DNA of 5,641 bases. Source: Candidatus Acidiferrum typicum. Its GTDB lineage: Bacteria > Acidobacteriota > Terriglobia > Acidiferrales > UBA7541. Where the stretch lies: contig JAOAPW010000055.1 of NCBI GenBank assembly GCA_025463105.1, forward strand, positions 1-5,641. Reading direction: 5' to 3'. The position numbers and the translations under genes were made by a program. This document shows, piece after piece, positions 1 to 4,965 of the stretch. A model generated the notes under the pieces. It did no database searches, was not told the origin of the DNA, and worked only from the letters and a program-made list of their open reading frames with translations. Position 1 is the first letter of the stretch. Each line of letters starts with the position of its first letter.

Positions 1-383
1 CCTTCTGGATCCGGCCGGACAATTGCGGAGGGCGGCAAATCAAAATCGGCGGAATCTTCGCGGCGGCGCTGCTTCTCGCGCTTCAGGCGCAGAAAATCGA
101 GAGCGCGATTTCGCGCCACAGTAAACAGCCACGGCTCCAGCGGCCCGCGCGTGGGCTGGTAGTGTTTCGCGCTGCGCCAGATTTGCATAAAAACGTCCTG
201 CACGATTTCCTCGGCCGATGCCGGCTGCTGAGAAATCCGCAGAACCAGTGAGTATACGGGACGTGCATAGCGGTCGTAGAGAGTTTCCAGCGCTCCGGCG
301 TCGCGCTGAAGAATGCGTTCCATCAGCGACGCGTCCGTCGGCTGATTTCCCTCCCGCCAGGTTTGAACAACCGCAAGCAGCAA
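1..383 (-). CDS. ECF-type RNA polymerase sigma factor, N-terminal part (runs off left edge)
   Basis: The minus strand encodes a recognisable sigma-70 region 2 in a frame open from a TAA at 458..456 to the window edge. Seen, numbering from the TTG at 383: LETLYDRYARPVYSLVLRI at residues 32-50, then AEEIVQDVFMQIWR at 57-70 (region 2.2, core-polymerase contact), then PWLFTVARNRALDFLRLKR at 84-102 (regions 2.3-2.4, promoter melting and -10 recognition), then a basic and acidic linker. Region 4, which reads the -35 element, lies outside the window. Such factors redirect RNA polymerase to a small regulon, often under a cognate anti-sigma factor encoded just downstream; none can be seen here. The start is uncertain. 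TTG 383 has the best Shine-Dalgarno (AGAGGA, 8 bases upstream), GTG 449 gives a longer form, and ATG 323 begins MERILQRDAG just before the conserved domain. The family call is secure, the start is not. Confidence 0.88.
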   Translation of the reverse strand, partial: MLLAVVQTWREGNQPTDASLMERILQRDAGALETLYDRYARPVYSLVLRISQQPASAEEIVQDVFMQIWRSAKHYQPTRGPLEPWLFTVARNRALDFLRLKREKQRRREDSADFDLPPSAIVRPDPE

Positions 384-491
384 AGTCGCATTCCTCTTCC
401 GCTCCTCTATTAGTACGGAGGAACGGGCCAAATGGATGAGATTGGGCACACAGACTTAGTACCGCATTATCTTACTTACTAGGGCGTGAGA

Positions 492-520
492 ATTGGAGCG
501 AAATTGTGATAGTGGGTCAA
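492..520 (-). promoter_or_regulatory. Possible promoter for the sigma-factor gene
   Basis: On the minus strand TTGACC (520..515, five of six matches to the -35 consensus) is followed after 17 bases by TCCAAT (497..492, four of six matches to the -10 consensus). Transcription would start near 485, upstream of every candidate start codon of the sigma gene. The -10 hexamer overlaps one arm of an inverted repeat (492-500). Acidobacterial promoter consensus is not well enough known to me to trust this strongly. Confidence 0.25.
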
Positions 521-548
521 TTTCCGATAAGCGCGTAATCGTCCAGTT

Positions 549-579
549 GTTTCCAAGGACGCCGATGTTCCCTGGAAAC
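549..579. promoter_or_regulatory. 31-bp imperfect inverted repeat in the divergent intergenic region
   Basis: GTTTCCA (549-555) pairs with TGGAAAC (573-579). After one mismatch (A556/C572), GGA (557-559) pairs with TCC (569-571), leaving a 9-base centre. This gives 10 matched pairs with one mismatch. No T-run follows on either strand, so it does not look like an intrinsic terminator. Its place between divergent genes suggests a protein-binding site or an untranslated-leader hairpin. The role is inferred; the symmetry is seen. Confidence 0.4.
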
Positions 580-609
580 GCACTCAGCGAGCGCTCCAAT
601 CCGACTCCA

Positions 610-623
610 TTGCAGCGCTGCAA
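610..623. promoter_or_regulatory. Perfect 14-bp palindrome, operator-like, upstream of the peptidase gene
   Basis: TTGCAGCGCTGCAA is identical to its reverse complement across all 14 bases. It ends 22 bases before the peptidase ATG. The AGCGCT core with a central CG is reminiscent of LacI-family operators; the symmetric lac operator shares TTG...AGCGCT...CAA. A dimeric repressor or activator site is the natural reading, but no regulator of that type is encoded in the window. A second AGCGCT at 590-595, inside the palindrome GAGCGCTC (589-596), lies 24 bp upstream. Confidence 0.45.
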
Positions 624-626
624 CTG

Positions 627-642
627 CACATGCTAGCGTGTG
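627..642. promoter_or_regulatory. 16-bp near-palindrome at the peptidase start
   Basis: CACATGCTAGCGTGTG pairs CACATGC (627-633) with GCGTGTG (636-642) around TA, with seven of eight base pairs symmetric. The single exception (T631/G638) would be a G-U wobble in RNA. It overlaps the alternative GTG start at 640 and ends three bases before the ATG at 646, where a Shine-Dalgarno sequence would be expected but is not seen. It may be an operator or may occlude ribosome access. Chance occurrence is possible. Confidence 0.25.
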
Positions 643-645
643 TAC

Positions 646-1971
646 ATGAGAACGAATTTGTGTGTCCTCATCCTTCTACTCTCGAGCGCCGCGAACGTCT
701 TTGCAGCCGACATTAAGGAGATGCACGATCGCCGGCAACGCGCGGCGGCCGCGTTTCCCGATGGCATCCTCTTTGTTCACGCCCACTCCTCTTTGGATAT
801 CACTGCAGACGGTTTTCGCCAGAATCCCATCTTTTATTACTTCACGGGCTTGGAAAATACCGTAGGCGCAGTGTTTGCAATCGAGGGAAAATCTGGCGAG
901 TGTTGGCTTTTCCTGCCCACTCATCCACCATTTGTGAAAAGCGGACTACAACCAGAAGTTGTACCTGGAGTAGATGCTGCGAAGCGCCTGGGCGTCGAGC
1001 ATGTTGTAGATTGGTTCGAGTTGGAAGGCTTCCTCGCACAGCGTGCCGACTCGCCGCTCCGGATTTACTATGCGGACGATCCCTCAGCATTTGACGAACT
1101 GCCGCCGAACATGCTGGGCCAGAAGGCGGATGGAGCTCCGTTGTGGGTGCAGGTGATACGGCAGAAATGGCCTTCCCTTGAAGTGAAAGAAGTCGGCCCG
1201 CGCGTCAATGCGCTGATGGCCGTGCAAAGCCTAGAAGAGGTTTCGTCTCTACGCTCTGCCGGCAAGGTAACCGTTTCAGCATGGACGGCCAGAATGCGCG
1301 CCATCCGCCCCGGTGTATCGCAGCGGAGCGTCGAGGCCGCTGTCGAGACTGCCTGTTGGAATGCGGGCGCGCACGGCTCGTCTTTCTGGCCTTGGGCTAT
1401 GGCTGGCGAAAACGCCGTCTTCCCACGCCCTTTCACTTCGCTCGCTCGGTATGACCATCTCAACGTGACCATGCGTCCCGGCGATCTGGTTCGTCTCGAT
1501 GTCGGTTGCGAATGGAGCCACTACGTAGGTGATCTGGGACGAACAGTGCCGGTTTCAGGCCACTATAGTGATGACCAACGCGAAACCTGGAACATTTTCG
1601 TTGCCGCTTACCACGCCGGGGTGGGAGTCTTGCGCGATGGAGTCACTGTGGATCAGGTCTTTGACGCCTGGCGTGCAGAACTCCTTCGCCATCGCGCAAC
1701 AGCAAAAACACGCCTCGCGCAGCATGCAATTGATTCATGGTCGAAGCGCGAGAATGTTCCTTTTTGGCAGGTCCATTTGACTAACCTCGTTGTCGCTTTC
1801 CCAACAGAGCCTCTGCGCGCGCGAACCACAATTAACTTCGAGCCGATCGCTGCCATTGATGGCCAAGGTTTTTTCCTTGAGGACATGTATCTCATAACCA
1901 AAGATGGCGCCGAACTGCTCACGGTCGGAGTCCCGTACTCAGTCGAAGAAATTGAAGCGGCTATGCGATAG
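646..1971 (+). CDS. Secreted M24-family metallopeptidase (Xaa-Pro aminopeptidase-like)
   Basis: The 441-residue protein begins with a Sec signal peptide: MRTN, a hydrophobic core LCVLILLL, and a likely signal peptidase I site after ANVFA (about residue 20). An N-terminal creatinase/AMP_N-type domain follows (RRQR near 30, then FYYFTGLENTVGAVF around 64-78), then a pita-bread catalytic domain from about residue 190. Candidate metal ligands are D285 and D296 (LDVG...GDLGRT, the usual spacing of 11), H377 (WQVH), E399 (NFEP) and E412 (FLEDMYLIT). The family removes N-terminal residues ahead of proline using two metal ions; here it would act in the periplasm on peptides. The histidine motif is unusual, reading HLTNL where HGxGL is expected. 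The start is ATG 646; GTG 640 in frame adds two residues, and neither has a clear ribosome binding site. It stands alone, divergent from the sigma gene and convergent with hemY. The family is confident; activity and substrate are not. Confidence 0.9.
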   Translation: MRTNLCVLILLLSSAANVFAADIKEMHDRRQRAAAAFPDGILFVHAHSSLDITADGFRQNPIFYYFTGLENTVGAVFAIEGKSGECWLFLPTHPPFVKSGLQPEVVPGVDAAKRLGVEHVVDWFELEGFLAQRADSPLRIYYADDPSAFDELPPNMLGQKADGAPLWVQVIRQKWPSLEVKEVGPRVNALMAVQSLEEVSSLRSAGKVTVSAWTARMRAIRPGVSQRSVEAAVETACWNAGAHGSSFWPWAMAGENAVFPRPFTSLARYDHLNVTMRPGDLVRLDVGCEWSHYVGDLGRTVPVSGHYSDDQRETWNIFVAAYHAGVGVLRDGVTVDQVFDAWRAELLRHRATAKTRLAQHAIDSWSKRENVPFWQVHLTNLVVAFPTEPLRARTTINFEPIAAIDGQGFFLEDMYLITKDGAELLTVGVPYSVEEIEAAMR

Positions 1972-1991
1972 ATTCGGATACTGTGCCGTCC

Positions 1992-2009
1992 TGCCAGCAA
2001 CGGCTGGTG
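1992..2009 (+). terminator. Weak hairpin between convergent genes, possible terminator
   Basis: CCAGC (1994-1998) and GCTGG (2003-2007) form a 5-bp stem around an AACG loop. Two further G-U pairs in plus-strand RNA extend it to seven pairs. It lies 20 bases after the peptidase stop and in the spacer after the hemY stop. No T-run follows on either strand, so termination here is doubtful. It is the only compact stem-loop I see in the 91-base spacer. Confidence 0.2.
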
Positions 2010-2062
2010 CTGTTGCCTGTCGGTGACCGAACTAGCCCGAAATTGTTCCCTTGCAAAAAGGT

Positions 2063-3475
2063 TCAGGCGTGAGCCACGGCTCCAACGCCTGCAACGCCAA
2101 TCGACGCCAAGTACACGCGGACGGCCTCGGCGGTTTGATTTGCCTGCTCGATGCAAGAGCTGATCGAAGGTCCGGACAAGTAATTTCCAGTGAGAAATAG
2201 TCCTGGGATCGAGGAAGCCGCTACGGCGAGTGCCGAGATCGTTTCAGAGTGGCCGAGATTGTATTGAGGCAGGCCGCGCGGGTAGCGTTTGACCAGGTAT
2301 GTTACGGGCGGCCCGGTGATGCGGAGGATGCGCCCAACTTCGCCGCATATAATTTCTGCAATCTCGTCGTCGCTTTTGCTGAACAATTCAGGGTCGGTGG
2401 CGCCACCGGCAAAGCTCGCGAAGCAGGCCATGTTTTCTGGCGCGCGGCCGGGGAAGAGCGAGGAATTCCAGACCGTACCTAGCACGCGTAGTCTTTCGCT
2501 GCGAGGAACCAGGAATCCGAATCCGTTGCCCGCGTTGCGAAGTTGATCAAGACGATAGCCTGCGGCCACGACAGCGACAGGCGCGTATTCAATGCGGGCA
2601 AATGGCGTAGCGAATTTGTCCGAAACGTCCTTCAAAATTTCCGAAGCTGCCTGTACCGGCGCGGCCATAATCAACGCGCTCGCTAGCAATGTTTCCCGGT
2701 GACCGTTTCGCGTGACATCCACTTCAAACCAAGAATTTCCGTTTGAAGTGTCGCGGCGTGCTCCCGTCACGGTCGTTTCAGTTAGTAGCGCATCGCCCAG
2801 ACGGGCGCCAAGCGCGCGCGGCAAAGTTTCCATTCCTTCGCGAAAGGAGCAAAGGCCGGGACGCGGAGTGCCTTTTGCCGGGCGCGATTTCATCGCGCCG
2901 CGCAACACGCTTCCATATTTCGTCTCAAATTCATGAAGTTTTGGAAATGATGCGCGCAGGCTCAGTTTTTCCGGATCGCCTGCATAAACGCCCGAGACGA
3001 AGGGAGCGACGAGCCGGTCCAAAAGCTCATCGCCGAATTTCCGGCGCACGAAAGCGGCGATGGATTCATCGTTCGGAGGAGGAGTGGTGCGGCGAAACAT
3101 TTCCGTGACCAGATGCCATTTCGTTCGCGCGCCGAGCAACGGCGTTGTCAGTAATGATGGAGGCGCGAGAGGCGCAGGGACCAACTTTCCGCGAAAAAGA
3201 ATGTATCGTGGAGCGCCCGGATCCGCGTGGAGCAATTCATTTTTCAGGCCGAGCGCCTCAATCAGTTCGAGCAGAGGTTCGGTCGAGAGAAAACTTTGTG
3301 GACCCAGCTCGAAGCGAAAGCCGTCCTGTTCCTCTGTCGCGATGACGCCGCCGGGACGGTCGCTCGCTTCCAATACGCGCACGGGAATTCCTGCTTGCTG
3401 AAGGCGATAGGCGCAGACGAGGCCGGAAATTCCTCCGCCGATGACAATCGCTGGAAACGGAGTTAGCGCCGGCAT
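2063..3475 (-). CDS. hemY: FAD-dependent protoporphyrinogen oxidase
   Basis: This 470-residue flavoprotein oxidises protoporphyrinogen IX to protoporphyrin IX by removing six electrons, normally passed to O2, at the cytoplasmic membrane face. Seen: a dinucleotide-binding Rossmann motif near the N-terminus (IVIGGGISGLVCAYRLQQAG), the ribose-binding acid in VRVLEASDRPGG, and FRFELGPQSF, which is typical of this family. The C-terminal FAD-contacting segment is GLFLTGNYLSGPSISSCIEQ. The length fits the family (about 450-480). ATG 3475 is preferred, with GAGG at 3489..3486 ten bases upstream; GTG 3481 in frame would add two residues but lies only four bases from GAGG. It is the last gene of the hem cluster, 24 bases after the hemN stop. 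Some annotation schemes call this FAD enzyme hemG; it is unrelated to the flavodoxin-like HemG of E. coli. Homologues in Gram-positive bacteria oxidise coproporphyrinogen III instead, but the adjacent hemN argues for protoporphyrinogen here. Confidence 0.93.
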   Translation of the reverse strand: MPALTPFPAIVIGGGISGLVCAYRLQQAGIPVRVLEASDRPGGVIATEEQDGFRFELGPQSFLSTEPLLELIEALGLKNELLHADPGAPRYILFRGKLVPAPLAPPSLLTTPLLGARTKWHLVTEMFRRTTPPPNDESIAAFVRRKFGDELLDRLVAPFVSGVYAGDPEKLSLRASFPKLHEFETKYGSVLRGAMKSRPAKGTPRPGLCSFREGMETLPRALGARLGDALLTETTVTGARRDTSNGNSWFEVDVTRNGHRETLLASALIMAAPVQAASEILKDVSDKFATPFARIEYAPVAVVAAGYRLDQLRNAGNGFGFLVPRSERLRVLGTVWNSSLFPGRAPENMACFASFAGGATDPELFSKSDDEIAEIICGEVGRILRITGPPVTYLVKRYPRGLPQYNLGHSETISALAVAASSIPGLFLTGNYLSGPSISSCIEQANQTAEAVRVYLASIGVAGVGAVAHA

Positions 3476-3485
3476 GGACACGATA

Positions 3486-3489
3486 CCTC
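3486..3489 (-). promoter_or_regulatory. Ribosome binding site of hemY
   Basis: GAGG on the minus strand lies in the 24-base spacer between the hemN stop and the hemY start. The gap is 10 bases to ATG 3475 and only 4 to GTG 3481, which is why ATG is preferred, though both spacings are off the optimum. Confidence 0.5.
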
Positions 3490-3499
3490 GATCCGTTTT

Positions 3500-4912
3500 T
3501 CAGAGCGTTTTTGAAAACAGCTGCCGACTTTCGAGTTGCTGTTTTTCAAGATAGGGATCGAAGACCATGGCGACATTGCGAATGAAGATGCGCCCCAACA
3601 GGGAGGTGCGCAGCACGCCGCCTTCGAGGTCGACGAGGCCGTCGGAAATAAACGGAGCGAGGTGCGCAATTTCCGGAGCGAATTTCTCGTCAAAAACGAT
3701 GCCGAATTCGCGTTCAATTTCGCTGGTATGCAATACGCCGTGGCACAGAATGCGGTTGATGACAGTGCGGCGGACGAAATCGTCATCGCTTAAGCGGTAG
3801 CCGCGCATGGTGGCAATTCCGCGGCGCTCGATGCGTTCGCGATAGGGCGCGACACTGCGGTCATTTTGCGCGTAGCAGGCGCCGACGCCGCTGATCGCGC
3901 TTACGCCCATGCCGTACAAGTCCGCGCCGGCCTTCGTTGTGTAACCCTGAAAATTGCGGTGAAGTGTGCGCTCGCGCTGGGCGATAGCAAGTTCGTCGTT
4001 TGGCCGCGCGAAATGATCCATGCCGATGTAGAGATATCTGGCGTCCAGAAAATGTTCCAGACCCGCGCGAAAAATCCTGAATTTTTCCATGCCTTCGGGC
4101 AGGTGCATTGCCAGGGCGCCTTGCTGTTTCCGCAGCCAGGGCACGTGCGCGTAGCTGAACATGGCGACGCGGTCCGGCGCGAGGGCGACGACTTGCTCGA
4201 CCGTGTGCGCAAAGCGCTCGGCGGTTTGCAATGGCAGGCCGTAAATCAAATCGACATTGATGCTGTCGAATCCCAGTTGCCGCGCTCCTAAAATAAGATC
4301 GCGCGTCATCTCAAGGGGTTGAACGCGGTGAATAACTTCCTGCACCTCGGGGTGAAAATCCTGGATGCCCATGCTCAGCCGATTGAAGCCCAGCCGGCGC
4401 AGTGTTTCAAGGTGCGCCTGCGTTGTGACGCGCGGATCGATCTCGATGCCGATTTCGGCGTCAGGCGCGAAGGTGAACCTCTCCGTCGTGTAACGAAAAA
4501 GCTGTTCCATCTGCTCGGGAGTTAGATACGTCGGCGTGCCGCCACCCCAGTGAAATTGTACGACGGGCCGATCGCGAGAAACGAATTTGCCGACATGCTC
4601 GATTTCCCGCTCGAGTGTTTCGATGTACGGCGGCGCCACGCTGTGGTCCTTCGTGATCACCACGTTGCACGCGCAGAACAGGCACAAGCTTTCGCAAAAG
4701 GGAAGATGCATGTAAAGCGAAACAGGTGTGCTCGCCGCATTTGCGCCCGCGTAAAACTGTTCCAGATCATCCGGGCCAAAATTATCCTGCCACACAGGCG
4801 CAGTGGGATAGCTGGTGTAACGAGGCCCCGGGCGATTGTATTTTTCGAGGAACGCCTCGGAGATTTCAAAGCGTTCCCGATTCAGCTGCAGATGGAGATT
4901 TGAATCGCTCAT
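3500..4912 (-). CDS. hemN: Oxygen-independent coproporphyrinogen III oxidase (dehydrogenase)
   Basis: This 470-residue cytoplasmic radical SAM enzyme converts coproporphyrinogen III to protoporphyrinogen IX by two oxidative decarboxylations, without O2. Seen: the N-terminal HemN signature YNRPGPRYTSYPTAPVW at residues 25-41; a radical SAM cluster motif C73-x3-C77-x2-C80-x-C82 in HLPFCESLCLFCACN; the SAM-binding GGGTP at 123-127; NRLSMGIQDF; and a C-terminal HemN_C domain ending near GRIFIRNVAMVFDPYL. The RYTSYPTA segment and the CxC after the third cysteine separate true HemN from the haem chaperone HemW. The length fits the family (E. coli HemN has 457 residues). The start at ATG 4912 (MSDSNLHL) has AGGAA seven bases upstream. 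An in-frame ATG at 5011 would add 33 residues overlapping hemE and is rejected. It lies 49 bases after hemE and 24 before hemY in a probable operon. Confidence 0.96.
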   Translation of the reverse strand: MSDSNLHLQLNRERFEISEAFLEKYNRPGPRYTSYPTAPVWQDNFGPDDLEQFYAGANAASTPVSLYMHLPFCESLCLFCACNVVITKDHSVAPPYIETLEREIEHVGKFVSRDRPVVQFHWGGGTPTYLTPEQMEQLFRYTTERFTFAPDAEIGIEIDPRVTTQAHLETLRRLGFNRLSMGIQDFHPEVQEVIHRVQPLEMTRDLILGARQLGFDSINVDLIYGLPLQTAERFAHTVEQVVALAPDRVAMFSYAHVPWLRKQQGALAMHLPEGMEKFRIFRAGLEHFLDARYLYIGMDHFARPNDELAIAQRERTLHRNFQGYTTKAGADLYGMGVSAISGVGACYAQNDRSVAPYRERIERRGIATMRGYRLSDDDFVRRTVINRILCHGVLHTSEIEREFGIVFDEKFAPEIAHLAPFISDGLVDLEGGVLRTSLLGRIFIRNVAMVFDPYLEKQQLESRQLFSKTL

Positions 4913-4918
4913 TAATAA

Positions 4919-4965
4919 ATTCCTGATGCCTAAGTTCCGATGCCTAAGAAGTTCCTGATGCCTAA
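4919..4965 (-). repeat. Three-copy direct repeat spanning hemE stop and hemN ribosome binding site
   Basis: On the minus strand the unit TTAGGCATCAGGAA occurs at 4965..4952 and 4933..4920. A third copy lacking one base (TTAGGCATCGGAA) lies between them at 4947..4935. Successive units are offset by about 17 and 15 bases. The first copy contains the hemE stop codon (TAG, 4964..4962) and the last supplies the hemN Shine-Dalgarno. The array fills nearly the whole spacer. It looks like a local duplication that tripled a stop plus ribosome-binding-site module. Confidence 0.85.
4920..4924 (-). promoter_or_regulatory. Ribosome binding site of hemN
   Basis: AGGAA on the minus strand sits seven bases before ATG 4912, separated by the AT-rich TTTATTA. 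This spacing is near optimal and decides the hemN start in favour of 4912 over the upstream ATG 5011. It is the 3' end of the last copy of the intergenic direct repeat. Confidence 0.7.

Noticed and set aside
83..268. 61-residue minus-strand open frame starting MHVPYTHWF
   Set aside because: It is in a different frame from the sigma-factor region 2 coding sequence that covers the same bases.
442..470. Plus-strand promoter TTGGGC - 17 bases - CATTAT for the peptidase gene
   Set aside because: Only three of six and four of six consensus matches, and it would leave a leader of roughly 165 bases; too weak to list as a feature.
466..471. Minus-strand GATAAT as a -10 element for the sigma gene
   Set aside because: The -10 match is good but no acceptable -35 hexamer lies 16-18 bases upstream, and transcription would begin very close to GTG 449.
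1653..2156. 167-residue minus-strand open frame across the convergent spacer
   Set aside because: It overlaps the 3' ends of both the peptidase gene and hemY in other frames, is arginine- and serine-rich, and has no recognisable domain.
3866..4291. 141-residue plus-strand open frame opposite hemN
   Set aside because: It lies opposite conserved hemN sequence and shows no family features.
4919..4965. CRISPR-like array
   Set aside because: Units are about 14-15 bases with almost no spacer between them, only three copies, and no cas gene; this is a plain short direct repeat.
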